NCBI RefSeq assembly: GCF_005298075.1 | Contig: NZ_SZZH01000001.1 | Coordinates: 2,170,001 to 2,234,000 of the forward strand | Direction of reading: 5' to 3' | DNA: 64,000 bases | From: Nakamurella flava | GTDB lineage: Bacteria; Actinomycetota; Actinomycetes; Mycobacteriales; Nakamurellaceae | In this document: positions 26,068 through 34,549 of the stretch, one piece after another | Layout: each line of letters starts with the position of its first letter | How positions within the stretch are numbered: the first letter of the stretch is position 1 | Notes under the pieces: model-generated | What the model was told of the DNA's origin: nothing | Seen by the model: the letters and a program-made list of their open reading frames with translations, nothing else | The model's database searches: none | Program-made: the position numbers and the translations under genes

Positions 26068-26655
26068 TCAGGGGGTCGGCGGGTGATCGACGGTCGCGGG
26101 CCAGCGGATGACCAGGACGACGTCGGCCGGCCGTCCGTCGAGCGCGCGGTAGGTGTGGGTGTCGTCGCTGACCCAGGTGGTCGACGCTCCGGTGTCGACG
26201 TCGACCTCGGCGCCCCGCACCCCGGCGGACACCCGTCCGTCGACGACCAGCAGGTGCTCGACGACCCCGGGACCGTGGGCACCGGAGACGTGCCGCTCCC
26301 CGGGGGACAACGCGATGGCGTACACCTCGACGGTCGCGTCGGCCACCGTGGACGTGTCGAGCAGGCGGGCCGTGATGCCGGGTGAGCTGACCTGCGCCCC
26401 GGCCCGTTCGGCCAGCAGCCACGACAGCGGCAGCCCCAGGGTGTTGGCCAGCGCGTAGAGCGTGCCGAGAGTCGGATTGCGGGTGCCGTTCTCGATCTCC
26501 GACAGCGAGCCCTTGCCGACCCCGGCCGCCGTGGCCAGGGCGCCGACGGACCAGCCGCGGGCGGTCCGGGCTGACCGCAACCGCTCACCGATCACCCCGG
26601 CCAGCGGCTGGGCCTCCCCGGCCGGGGCGGGGTCTGCACGTCGCGGCCCGGTCAC
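26068..26655 (-). CDS. XRE-cupin transcriptional regulator
   Basis: 195 residues: an HTH_3 domain (about 24-78: RLRSARTARGWSVGALATAAGVGKGSLSEIENG) followed by a cupin-like beta-barrel (about 105-190: SPGERHVSGAHGPGVVEHLLVVDG) that would bind the effector. This architecture is common in regulators of transport or catabolism of small acids. The GTG start has no Shine-Dalgarno; a TAGGGT box ends six bases upstream, so the mRNA is probably leaderless. It is divergent from the BenE-type transporter across a 59-bp region with one palindrome, so it very likely controls both. Confidence 0.85.
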   Translation of the reverse strand: MTGPRRADPAPAGEAQPLAGVIGERLRSARTARGWSVGALATAAGVGKGSLSEIENGTRNPTLGTLYALANTLGLPLSWLLAERAGAQVSSPGITARLLDTSTVADATVEVYAIALSPGERHVSGAHGPGVVEHLLVVDGRVSAGVRGAEVDVDTGASTTWVSDDTHTYRALDGRPADVVLVIRWPATVDHPPTP

Positions 26656-26661
26656 CCCTGC

Positions 26662-26708
26662 ACCCTACGACGCGATGTTCTGTTTGCAGAACAGCAACTG
26701 CTACCGTT
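26662..26708. promoter_or_regulatory. Back-to-back leaderless promoters with shared operator
   Basis: The leftward -10 TAGGGT (26667-26662) ends six bases before the regulator GTG; the rightward -10 TACCGT (26703-26708) ends six bases before the transporter ATG. Between them, TGTTCTG (26676-26682), 4 nt, CAGAACA (26687-26693) form a perfect palindrome covering both -35 positions. One bound regulator dimer would shut both genes. Confidence 0.7.
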
Positions 26709-26714
26709 CTGTAC

Positions 26715-27923
26715 ATGGAACGCGAGACCGAGGCCGCTCTGGCGGTTGGCGTCGTCACGTCGATCGTCGGGTTCACCAGTTCGTTCGCCGTGGTCGTCGC
26801 CGGCCTGCAGGCGGTCGGCGCCTCGACCGCCCAGGCGGCGTGCGGGCTGGCCGTGCTCTGCGTCCTGCAGGGCGCCGGGTCGATCTGGCTGAGCCGCCGG
26901 CACCGTATGCCGCTGACCCTGGCCTGGTCGACTCCCGGCGCGGCCCTCCTGGTCTCGGCCGCCGGGCTGAGCATCGGCTGGTCGGCGGCCATCGGCGCGT
27001 TCCTGGTCACCGGCGCGCTGCTGGCCCTCACCGGCCTGTGGCCATGGCTCGGGCGGACGGTCGCGGCGATCCCCCCACCGCTCGGCCAGGCCATGCTGGC
27101 CGGCGTGCTGGTCCCGCTGTGCCTGGAACCGGTGACCGCGATGTCGGTGTCCCCCGCCCTGGTCATCCCGGTCGTCGTGGTGTGGCTGGTGCTGCAACGG
27201 TGGGCGCCGCGGTGGGCCGCCCCGGCCGCATTCGCGCTGGCCGTGGTGCTGGTGGTGGTCTCGGTCCTGCACTCGACGGGCAGCATCCCGCTGCGCGTCC
27301 CGACCCTGGAACTGACCGCCCCCACCTTCGACTGGGCGGCGATGATCGGCATCGCCGTCCCGCTCTACCTGGTCACGATGGCCGCCCAGAACGTGCCCGG
27401 GGTGGCCGTCCTCGGCGCGGCCGGGTACCAGGTGCCGTGGCGCGAGTCGCTGCTGCTCACCGGGTTCGGCACGGTGGCGGGGGCGGCCGCCGGAACCCAC
27501 GCCGTCAACCTGGCCGCCATCACCGCCGCGCTGCCGGCCTCGGCCCAGGCCCACCCGGACCCGGCCAAGCGGTGGATCGCCTCCGCCGCCGGCGGCGGCT
27601 TCTACATCCTGCTGGCCCCGGCCGTGCCGTCGCTCACGATGCTCCTGGCCGCGGCACCACCCGGCGTCCTGGAATCCGTGGCCGGTCTGGCCCTGCTCGG
27701 CACCCTGGCCGCCTCGCTGACCTCCGCCCTGACCACCGTGTCGGACGAGACCGGTGGCCGACTCCCGGCGGTGGTCACCTTCCTGGTCGCGGCCAGCGGG
27801 ACGACGGCCCTCGGCATCGGCGCCGCCTTCTGGGCGCTGCTGGCTGGGCTGCTGCTGCGGTTCGTTCTCCGCACCCCGAAGGCCGCCCGGCATGCGGCCG
27901 GCCGGACGACTACCGGACGCTGA
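26715..27923 (+). CDS. BenE-family benzoate/H+ symporter-like transporter
   Basis: A 402-residue inner-membrane protein with about 12 hydrophobic helices. It opens ALAVGVVTSIVGFTSSFAVVVAGLQAVGAS, contains PLTLAWSTPGAALL and VPLYLVTMAAQNVPGVAVL, and LNPLTT-type regions are replaced by AGTHAVNLAAITAAL. These are the family marks of BenE. BenE proteins import benzoate or related aromatic acids with protons; no aromatic catabolic gene is nearby, so the true substrate is open. It is leaderless by position (TACCGT, 6 nt, ATG) and divergently controlled by the XRE-cupin regulator. Confidence 0.85.
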   Translation: MERETEAALAVGVVTSIVGFTSSFAVVVAGLQAVGASTAQAACGLAVLCVLQGAGSIWLSRRHRMPLTLAWSTPGAALLVSAAGLSIGWSAAIGAFLVTGALLALTGLWPWLGRTVAAIPPPLGQAMLAGVLVPLCLEPVTAMSVSPALVIPVVVVWLVLQRWAPRWAAPAAFALAVVLVVVSVLHSTGSIPLRVPTLELTAPTFDWAAMIGIAVPLYLVTMAAQNVPGVAVLGAAGYQVPWRESLLLTGFGTVAGAAAGTHAVNLAAITAALPASAQAHPDPAKRWIASAAGGGFYILLAPAVPSLTMLLAAAPPGVLESVAGLALLGTLAASLTSALTTVSDETGGRLPAVVTFLVAASGTTALGIGAAFWALLAGLLLRFVLRTPKAARHAAGRTTTGR

Positions 27924-28048
27924 CCACCCGCTGCGGAGCCTCTTCGGGTGATCCTCGGCCGGCCCCGGGCCGGGCCCGGGCTCCCCACCCCATGCTGGGT
28001 TCGACTGCGCGGCCCGCACGGCTCGCGGCGGATCCCCGGAGGCGCACC

Positions 28049-28261
28049 ATGGCGCAGAACCTGGCCAGGCATCGCCAGCTGCTTCTCGTGGTCGGCGGGG
28101 GGCTCATCGCCCTGGCCGGCGTGCTGTTCCTGATCGCCGGCCAGCATGTGCGCGGATGGCCGTTCCTGGCGGTCGGCGTAGTCCTCATCGTCGTGGCCGT
28201 GTTGACCGGCCGCCGCACCAGCTCGGCGGCCCGCCCGTCGACGCGGCCGGGGGGCCGCTGA
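28049..28261 (+). CDS. Small two-helix membrane protein, uncharacterised
   Basis: 70 residues with GGAGG eight bases before the ATG. There are two hydrophobic segments: about 10-31 (QLLLVVGGGLIALAGVLFLIA) and about 36-53 (WPFLAVGVVLIVVAVL). A short loop HVRG lies between them, and the tail is basic and Pro/Arg-rich. No known family is recognised. It stands alone after the BenE gene, before the tRNA-Ala. Confidence 0.6.
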   Translation: MAQNLARHRQLLLVVGGGLIALAGVLFLIAGQHVRGWPFLAVGVVLIVVAVLTGRRTSSAARPSTRPGGR

Positions 28262-28335
28262 TCCGGATCCGACGTCGATCGACGAACCGCAGACCCCGGG
28301 TCGCCTGAGGCTCTGATCCCCGGTGGACGAACGAC

Positions 28336-28365
28336 GAAGGGCCCGGTCATCAGACCGGGCCCTTC
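28336..28365. terminator. Strong hairpin downstream of tRNA-Ala
   Basis: A perfect 13-bp stem (GAAGGGCCCGGTC at 28336-28348 and its complement at 28353-28365) with the 4-nt loop ATCA. It lies between the small membrane gene and the leftward tRNA, and probably terminates both. Confidence 0.8.
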
Positions 28366-28375
28366 GACGTGCGGG

Positions 28376-28448
28376 TGGAGCTGCGGGGAATCGAACCCCG
28401 GACCTCTTCGATGCGAACGAAGCGCGCTACCAACTGCGCTACAGCCCC
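28376..28448 (-). tRNA. tRNA-Ala (anticodon CGC)
   Basis: 73 nt on the minus strand: acceptor GGGGCTG/CAGCTCC with the G3-U70 wobble that is the alanine identity element, D-arm with AGTTGGTA, anticodon stem CTTCG/CGAAG with loop TTCGCAT (CGC at 34-36), T-arm with TTCGATT. Discriminator is A and CCA is not encoded. It reads GCG. A TAGAGT box at 28487-28482 could be its -10. Confidence 0.95.
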
Positions 28449-28583
28449 GCGACCTGCGGATCTTTCCGTAAGCCGTCGACCACTCTAGCAGCCCCGAGAG
28501 GGCTGTGACGCCACCGGATCCAGGACGGAGCGGTGGCGGCGGGACACCTCCGGCGGGTCGACCACCGGAGGCGTCCCGGGGCT

Positions 28584-29681
28584 TTATTCGCCGACCGCGC
28601 GGCGGTACTGCTGCACCTCGTGGTACTCGAGGTGCTCGAACACCGGGTCGTCGTCCTCGACGTCCACGACGCGGCGGTTGCGGTACAGCGTCGCCTCCCG
28701 CTCGCTCCGGGCACGGGCCAGCTCGACGGCCGGGCGGACCTGGCGGGCCTGCTGCAGCTTCTCCATGCGCCGACGCCGGATCTGCGCCTCGATGGTGACC
28801 TGCCGGCGCAGGTAGCCCAGGTAGGCGACCAGCAGCAGGGCGCAGACGGTCGCGGGCCACCACAGCACCGACGACGCGAGGGCCCCACCCAGGGCGAACA
28901 CCACGGTGGCGATCAGCAGGGCCAGGGTCACCCGGCGCCGCTGCTGGTAGCGGTAGGCGCGGGTGGCCTCGGCCGCGTCCGGGTCGAAGCCACCGCGACC
29001 CGCACGCCGCGGGACCGGACGGAGCTCCTCGTCGTTGTGCTCGGTGACCCGGTCGTAGTCCGACGGGCCGGTCGCGCCGCCACGGGAGGACTCCCAGTCG
29101 GCCTCGTCCCACTCGTCCTGCAGCGGGGCCGCCGGGGCGGGCGGCTCGGCGACGGCCTGCAGATGGGACGGCCGTTCGACGGTGGGGATCTCGTCCGTGT
29201 CGAACTCGGCGAGGGGTTCGGCGGTCACAGGGGCCTGCTCGTCGACCTGGTCGTCGGCGGCCGCCACGGCCTCGGGCTCGTACCGGGTCGAGCCGTGGTA
29301 GCGCGGGATCTCGTCCTCGTCGACCTCGGCCAGCCGATCGGTCTCCGGACGCTGCTCCTCCCGCCCCGAGGTCACGACGCGGGGGCGCCGCTGCGCCTGC
29401 TCGGCCGCCCACTCCTCCGCGGCATCCACCGGCGCGTGCTCCTGCGGTCCGGTCCCGACGCTCACGGCCTGCTCCTCGCGGATCTCGATGGGGTGATGCG
29501 ACACACCGCCGCGCCGATGCGGACGGCGCAGCGTGCCCGACGCCCGCCGCAGCACCCGCAACCCGGCTCCGGCCGCCGGCGAACGATGGACCTTCTCCCG
29601 TCGGCGGGCCACCATCGGCACCAGCACCACGAGCCAGGCCACCGCCAGCAGCACCAGAATGATCGACGTCGGAACGTTCAC
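28584..29681 (-). CDS. glpR: Divisome-associated membrane protein GlpR/SepX
   Basis: 365 residues. An N-terminal helix (about 5-24: TSIILVLLAVAWLVVLVPMV) is followed by a basic stretch, a long acidic low-complexity cytosolic region (about 60-250), two adjacent helices (about 265-305), and a basic/coiled tail (RRQVTIEAQIRRRRMEKLQQA). This layout, and the position next to a RimJ-type acetyltransferase and a MoeA-like gene, matches SepX of Streptomyces and the gephyrin-like-protein receptor GlpR of Corynebacterium, which link the MoeA-like Glp to FtsZ and cell division. GTG start with GGGAGG upstream. The assignment rests on layout and synteny rather than a catalytic motif. Confidence 0.8.
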   Translation of the reverse strand: MNVPTSIILVLLAVAWLVVLVPMVARRREKVHRSPAAGAGLRVLRRASGTLRRPHRRGGVSHHPIEIREEQAVSVGTGPQEHAPVDAAEEWAAEQAQRRPRVVTSGREEQRPETDRLAEVDEDEIPRYHGSTRYEPEAVAAADDQVDEQAPVTAEPLAEFDTDEIPTVERPSHLQAVAEPPAPAAPLQDEWDEADWESSRGGATGPSDYDRVTEHNDEELRPVPRRAGRGGFDPDAAEATRAYRYQQRRRVTLALLIATVVFALGGALASSVLWWPATVCALLLVAYLGYLRRQVTIEAQIRRRRMEKLQQARQVRPAVELARARSEREATLYRNRRVVDVEDDDPVFEHLEYHEVQQYRRAVGE

Positions 29682-29808
29682 GGGACCTCCCCCTCACCAC
29701 AGCGCCGCACAGCAGGACGACAGACGCGTGCGCCCACGCTAATCAGGGCGAACGACCGGATCGGGGAGGACACGCGGACCCGCGACACACCCGGCCCCAA
29801 AGACTTTT

Positions 29809-30483
29809 TCAGCCGGTCTGCTCGGGCCCCCGCCAACGGCTCAGCAACTGGGTGAGACCCCCTGGCAGCTCCTCCACCGTGAGGCCGAACAGCAGGTGGT
29901 CCCGCCACGCCCCGTCGATGTCCAGGTACCGCTCCAGACGCCCCTCGCGCCGGAATCCGAGGTGCGCGACCACGGCTCGGGAGGCCCGGTTCGCCGGGGC
30001 GATGGTGGCCTCCACGCGGTGCAGACCGACCGGCCCGAACGCATGGGCCACCAGCAGGGCCACCGCGGCCGTCGCGACACCCTGGCCGTGGAACCGGGAG
30101 TCGGTCCAGTAGCCGATCCATCCCGATCGCAGGGCCCCCCGCTGGATGCCGCCGAGCGTCACCTGCCCGGCGAACTCACCGCCCACGGTGATCGCCAACG
30201 GGACGATCTCGCCGCGGCGGGCCCCCGAGGCGAGCAGCGACCGGTGGCCGTGCCACATCGGCCGGGTGTGCCGGGCCGCCCAGGTCAGCTCACTGGTCGC
30301 GTCCCACGGGGCGATGATCCGTTCGTCCCGCAGCCGGGAGGTGCGCCAGGCGTCGCCGTCGGACCGACGCAGTGGGCGGGCGTGCACCATCCCGGCGCGG
30401 GTCGACACCGGACCGAGGACGCAGGGCCAGCCCGGGTGTCGGCCCCCCGACCCGCCGCCCAGAAAGCCCGTCGAGAAGGACAT
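29809..30483 (-). CDS. GNAT acetyltransferase, RimJ-like
   Basis: 224 residues of GNAT fold. The acetyl-CoA-binding turn is in GYWTDSRFHGQGVATAAVALL (R/Q-x-x-G-x-G/A), followed by HRVEATIAPANRASRAVVAHLGF, the RimJ/RimL pattern. The N-terminal HPGWPCVLGPV segment is also present in the actinobacterial orthologues next to moeA/glp, so the ATG at 30,483 is kept. RimJ acetylates ribosomal protein S5 in E. coli; the actinobacterial substrate is not known. It lies between glpR and glp on the same strand, 15 bp after glp. Confidence 0.85.
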   Translation of the reverse strand: MSFSTGFLGGGSGGRHPGWPCVLGPVSTRAGMVHARPLRRSDGDAWRTSRLRDERIIAPWDATSELTWAARHTRPMWHGHRSLLASGARRGEIVPLAITVGGEFAGQVTLGGIQRGALRSGWIGYWTDSRFHGQGVATAAVALLVAHAFGPVGLHRVEATIAPANRASRAVVAHLGFRREGRLERYLDIDGAWRDHLLFGLTVEELPGGLTQLLSRWRGPEQTG

Positions 30484-30498
30484 GACGGCGTCGCGGGG

Positions 30499-31722
30499 CT
30501 AGGCCCGCTGGGCCAGGAACGACACCGGGACGTCACTGCCCACGGGAAGGTCGGTGGTCGCCTCGTCGACGATGACTAGGCAGTTGGCCTCCGCGAGAGA
30601 GGCCAGCAGGTGGGTGCTGCCGCCCGACAGGACGTGCACCACGTACGAGTCGTCCTCGTCGCGCATCAGCTGACCGCGCAGGAACTGGCGCCGGCCCGCC
30701 GGGGACGTCAACGGTTCCAGGGTGCGGGCGGTGATCGTCCGACGGTATGGGTTCCGGCGACCCAGCATGATCCGCAGCAGCGGCCGGACCATGACCTCGA
30801 AGACCACCAGGGCCGAGACCGGGTTCGCCGGCAGCAGGAAGGTGGGCACCCGGTCGCGGCCGAGCAGGCCGTATCCCTGGGCCGACCCCGGCTGCATGGC
30901 GACGCGGTCCAGCTCCAGCGGACCGAGGTCGCCCAACGCCTCGACGACCAGCTCGGCGCTGCGGCCGCCGGCCGCCCCGGCGATGACGAGCACCTCGGAG
31001 ACCAGCAGGCGCGCCTCGATCAGTTCGCGCAGCTTGCGCGGGTCCGCCGGCGCGATGCCCACCCGGGTCGCCTCGGCACCGGCGTCCCGGGCCGCGGCGG
31101 CCAGGGCGAACGAGTTCACGTCGTAGACCTGCCCCGGCCCGGGGTTGCGCTGCACGTCGACGAGTTCGTCACCGACCGATACCACCGAGACCCGGGGGCG
31201 CGGGTGGACCAGCACCTTGTCCCGCCCCACCGCGGCGAGCAGACCCACCTGGGCCGCGCCGATGAACGCCCCCGAGCGGACGGCCAGGTCACCGGGTTGG
31301 ACGTCCTCGCCGGCGCGGCGGACGAACTGACCGGACACCACCGGCCGGGAGATGGACACCCGGGCCGCCGTGCCCTGGGTCTGCGACAACGGCACCACCG
31401 CGTCGGCCACCGTCGGCATGGGCGCACCGGTGGCCACGTAGACCGCCTGCTGCGGCTGCAACCGGTGCGGCGTGCGCATGCCGGCCTCGATGTCACCCAC
31501 GACCGGGAGCACCACCGGATGACCTTCGGACGCGACCGTCAGATCGACCGACCGCACCGCATACCCGTCCACGGCGGCCTGGTCGAACGCCGGCAGGGAG
31601 GTCGAGGCGATGACCTCCTCGGCGCACAGCAGGCCCTGGGCCTCGGTGATGGCGACCCGGACGGAGGCGGGGACGACCGCCGTCGACAGCACCCGATCGA
31701 GGGCGGATGCGACCGGCCTCAT
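30499..31722 (-). CDS. glp: MoeA/gephyrin-like molybdotransferase Glp
   Basis: 407 residues from ATG 31,722 (GGAGG seven bases upstream). MoeA fold: N-terminal FDQAAVDGYAVRS (the P-x-x-x-x-S-A-M/V-D-G-Y-A element), molybdopterin-binding-like VSVVSVGDELVD...GQVYDVN, then LPANPVSALVVFEVMV and a C-terminal small domain. Where canonical MoeA has a T-x-G-G-x-S-x-G-D loop, this protein reads VIAGAAGGRSAEL, lacking the Asp. That fits Glp, the non-canonical paralogue that binds FtsZ and the membrane receptor GlpR in Corynebacterium. Its neighbours rimJ and glpR support this. A true cofactor role cannot be excluded. Confidence 0.8.
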   Translation of the reverse strand: MRPVASALDRVLSTAVVPASVRVAITEAQGLLCAEEVIASTSLPAFDQAAVDGYAVRSVDLTVASEGHPVVLPVVGDIEAGMRTPHRLQPQQAVYVATGAPMPTVADAVVPLSQTQGTAARVSISRPVVSGQFVRRAGEDVQPGDLAVRSGAFIGAAQVGLLAAVGRDKVLVHPRPRVSVVSVGDELVDVQRNPGPGQVYDVNSFALAAAARDAGAEATRVGIAPADPRKLRELIEARLLVSEVLVIAGAAGGRSAELVVEALGDLGPLELDRVAMQPGSAQGYGLLGRDRVPTFLLPANPVSALVVFEVMVRPLLRIMLGRRNPYRRTITARTLEPLTSPAGRRQFLRGQLMRDEDDSYVVHVLSGGSTHLLASLAEANCLVIVDEATTDLPVGSDVPVSFLAQRA

Positions 31723-31954
31723 GCCGACACCTCCGCGCGAGGCCGGACGGACGCAGTGCGGTCGGGACGCCGCGGCGCGGCAGGCACGGCGCGGGCGCGC
31801 GCCGGCGGACGCGGGGCAGCGTTCATGGTGCCCCAACCTAGTCGCTGAATCCGGTCACACCCTCCCGCCACGGCGGTGACGGAGCGTCAGTTCGTCGTGA
31901 TCGGCGTTGCCTCGACCACAACGGCATCACCCCGACGATGCGTACCCTCGCCCG

Positions 31955-32602
31955 GTGCACACCGGCTCGCCTCCGACCCCGTCCGCGGACGGCGGACCCA
32001 CCCCGACGCCCGGGGACGACGTGGCCGACGCCAAGACGCAGGTCCGGCGGCGGCTGGCCGCCGGCCGCCGGGAGCGCCCGGCCGCCGAACGGGACGCCGC
32101 CCGGGCGGCCATCGCCGGCCACCTGACGTCTGCGCTGTCGCCCTGTCGCCGGGTCGCGGCCTACCTACCCCTGTCGACCGAGCCGCTACCCCCGACCTTC
32201 GCCGCCGACCTCGCCGCAGTCGGGGTCACCGTTCTGCTGCCGATCGTGACCGGTGCGTCACCCCTGGACTGGGCCCTGGCCGACGGCCCGGTGACGACCG
32301 GCAGCCGCGGCATCAGCGAACCCACCGGACCCCGGCTCGGGCCGGACGCCGTCGCCACCTGCGACGTCGTCCTCGTCCCGGCCCTCGCCGTCGACCACGC
32401 CGGTGGCCGCCTCGGCCGGGGCGGCGGTCACTACGACCGCACCCTGGCGCCCCTCCCGACCCGCCGGGCGGACGGCCGCCCCTGGCTCGTGGCCGTCGTG
32501 TTCGACGACGAGTTCCTCGACCGGGTGCCCACCGATGCCCTCGACCGTCCGGTGGACGCAGTGGTCACGCCGAGTGGGGGGCTCCGGGAGTTGCCCACCT
32601 GA
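31955..32602 (+). CDS. 5-formyltetrahydrofolate cyclo-ligase
   Basis: About 215 residues. The enzyme makes 5,10-methenyl-THF from 5-formyl-THF with ATP. The diagnostic motif is G-R-L-G-R-G-G-G-H-Y-D-R near the C-terminus, with KTQVRRRLAAGRRER at the N-terminus and YLPLSTEPLP as folate-binding part. Start: GTG 31,955 sits exactly six bases after TACCCT (31943-31948), a leaderless arrangement. A second GTG at 32,021 gives the more usual length (193 aa) and is the alternative. It is divergent from glp, as in mycobacteria, but no galU lies between them here. Confidence 0.85.
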   Translation: MHTGSPPTPSADGGPTPTPGDDVADAKTQVRRRLAAGRRERPAAERDAARAAIAGHLTSALSPCRRVAAYLPLSTEPLPPTFAADLAAVGVTVLLPIVTGASPLDWALADGPVTTGSRGISEPTGPRLGPDAVATCDVVLVPALAVDHAGGRLGRGGGHYDRTLAPLPTRRADGRPWLVAVVFDDEFLDRVPTDALDRPVDAVVTPSGGLRELPT

Positions 32603-32790
32603 CCGACGGTCGGTCGACCCGAGCGGACGCGAACGACGTTTGCGCGGGCGGGCGTCGCTGGCGCATCATCGTTTCTGGCAGTCTCCCCGCCCGAGTGCCA
32701 ATCGGGTGCGGGCGCTGCCCGCCATCCCCCCGTCCGGCGACCGGTGCCGTCGCACCGGTCCCACCGGGCCCGGATTCGAAGAAGGACCAC

Positions 32791-33141
32791 GTGCCCACCT
32801 ACCAGTACGCCTGCACCGACTGCGACCACCGCTTCGAGGCCGTCCAGTCGTTCAGTGACGCGTCGCTGACCACCTGCCCCGAGTGCTCTGGCCAGCTGCG
32901 CAAGGTCTACGGCTCGGTGGGTGTGGTCTTCAAGGGCAGCGGCTTCTACCGCACCGATTCCCGGTCCGGCGGCAAGGGCACCAGCTCGACCACCGCGGAG
33001 AAGCCGGCCGAGAAGAAGTCGGGCGACGCGAAGTCCGACTCCGGCTCGTCGTCCTCCGCCGCGAGCAAGCCCGCGGCCACCTCGGGATCGTCCACCGGCG
33101 GTTCCGGGTCCTCGAGCAGCAGCTCCGCCAGCTCGTCCTGA
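32791..33141 (+). CDS. FmdB-family zinc ribbon protein
   Basis: 116 residues. The first 50 form a zinc ribbon: PTYQYACTDCDHRFE (CxxC), TTCPECSGQLRKVYG (CxxC), then VVFKGSGFYRTDSR, the standard FmdB pattern. The remaining half is a Ser/Lys/Ala low-complexity tail typical of actinobacterial members. Function is unproven; an RNA- or protein-binding regulator role is usually supposed. GTG start with GAAGGA about eight bases upstream. It follows the cyclo-ligase on the same strand. Confidence 0.85.
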   Translation: MPTYQYACTDCDHRFEAVQSFSDASLTTCPECSGQLRKVYGSVGVVFKGSGFYRTDSRSGGKGTSSTTAEKPAEKKSGDAKSDSGSSSSAASKPAATSGSSTGGSGSSSSSSASSS

Positions 33142-33187
33142 CCCGGGGCGGCGTTCGCCCGCCGCCGGCGCGGGCACAGTGGAGAGG

Positions 33188-34450
33188 GTGACCGCCTCGG
33201 CCCCCGCTCCCATGCCCGCCACCTCGGCGTCCGGTCGGACCGCCGGCCGGACCGGCTCCCGGCCCGGCCGGACCCTTCGCGCGCTGCGGTCGGTGTCCAC
33301 CGCGGTCGCGGCCACCGTCCTGCTGACGGCCTGCTCCGACGACCGATCGACGCCGGAACCGACGCCCGGTTCGTCGAGCACGCTGGCCGCGACGTCCGCA
33401 CCGCCGGCGGCGACCGGCGCCCCTGGTTTCAGCGGCCCGTCCGGCGCCGCGGCGTCGCTCGATCCGGACGTCCGCGAGGTCGTGACCGGCCTGGCCGCCC
33501 CGTGGGGGCTGGGTTTCCTGCCGGACGGCGCCGCCGTGCTGACTCAACGCGACGACGCCCGCGTGCTCGTGATCCGCGACGGCGGAGCCATCCCGGTCGG
33601 ACAGGTGGACGGGGTGGTCGCCGCGGGCGAGGGCGGCCTGCTCGGGCTGGCGGTCTCCCCCACCTTCGCGCAGGACCGTGCTCTGTTCGTCTACTACACC
33701 GCCGCCGACGACAACCGCATCGACCGGGTCACCCTGGCCGGTGACCCGGGCGGCGAGACCCTCACCGATCAGCGCACCGTCGTGTCCGGCATCCCCAAGG
33801 CCGGCGTCCACAACGGCGGCCGGCTGCGATTCGGGCCGGACGGCTATCTGTACGTCGGGACCGGCGACGCCTCCGACCGGCCGGCCGCCCAGGACCTCAA
33901 GTCACTGGGCGGCAAGATCCTGCGCGTCACCGCCGACGGCACCGGCGCGCCGGGCAACCCATTCCCCGAGGCCCCTCTGGTCTACTCGCTCGGCCACCGC
34001 AACGTGCAGGGTCTGGACTTCGACGCCCAGGGCCGGCTGAGGGCGGCCGAGTTCGGCCAGAACACGTGGGACGAACTCAACCTCGTCGAGGCCGGCGGCA
34101 ACTACGGGTGGCCCGACGTGGAAGGGCCGGCCGCCGAGGGCGCCGCGACGTCCGCCGACCAGCGCTCCCCGGCTCGTGCCTGGCCGACGGACGACGCCTC
34201 GCCCAGCGGCCTGGCCGTGGCCGACGGTTCGGTCTGGATGGCCGGGCTGAGGGGCGAGCGCCTGTGGCAGATTCCGCTGACCGCGGACGGCACCGGAGAG
34301 CCGATCGCGCACCTGACCGGCGAGTGGGGGCGACTGCGCACCGTGGAACCGGCCCCGGACGGCACGCTGTGGGTGACCACCTCCAACACCGACGGACGGG
34401 GCGACGTCCGGGACGGCGACGACCGCATTCTCGCCCTGACCCTGTCCTGA
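33188..34450 (+). CDS. PQQ-dependent sugar dehydrogenase-type lipoprotein
   Basis: 420 residues. A signal peptide ends in the lipobox L-L-T-A-C, then a Ser/Pro/Thr linker, then a six-bladed propeller of the soluble glucose dehydrogenase/sorbosone dehydrogenase family: LAAPWGLGFLPDGAAVLTQRD, GEGGLLGLAVSP, HNGGRLRFGPDGYLYVGTGD (catalytic-base His) and YSLGHRNVQGLDF. It is expected to oxidise aldoses or related sugars outside the membrane with PQQ, although many actinobacterial members have not been shown to bind it. The GTG start may be leaderless (CACAGT, 7 nt) or use GGAGAGG. No PQQ biosynthesis gene is in view. Confidence 0.85.
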   Translation: MTASAPAPMPATSASGRTAGRTGSRPGRTLRALRSVSTAVAATVLLTACSDDRSTPEPTPGSSSTLAATSAPPAATGAPGFSGPSGAAASLDPDVREVVTGLAAPWGLGFLPDGAAVLTQRDDARVLVIRDGGAIPVGQVDGVVAAGEGGLLGLAVSPTFAQDRALFVYYTAADDNRIDRVTLAGDPGGETLTDQRTVVSGIPKAGVHNGGRLRFGPDGYLYVGTGDASDRPAAQDLKSLGGKILRVTADGTGAPGNPFPEAPLVYSLGHRNVQGLDFDAQGRLRAAEFGQNTWDELNLVEAGGNYGWPDVEGPAAEGAATSADQRSPARAWPTDDASPSGLAVADGSVWMAGLRGERLWQIPLTADGTGEPIAHLTGEWGRLRTVEPAPDGTLWVTTSNTDGRGDVRDGDDRILALTLS

Positions 34451-34549
34451 GCCGGCCGCAGCACCCGGAACTGTCCACATCCCCGGCGGGGCCGCGGAGC
34501 TGTCCACAGGGCTGTCCGTCCCGGGTCGGGCCGTTCTAGCGTCCGCCGC

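Noticed and set aside
27910-29700. Leftward 596-residue frame across the tRNA-Ala
   Set aside because: Runs through a tRNA and its terminator, is Arg/Gly-rich, and overlaps the well-supported glpR gene in another frame.
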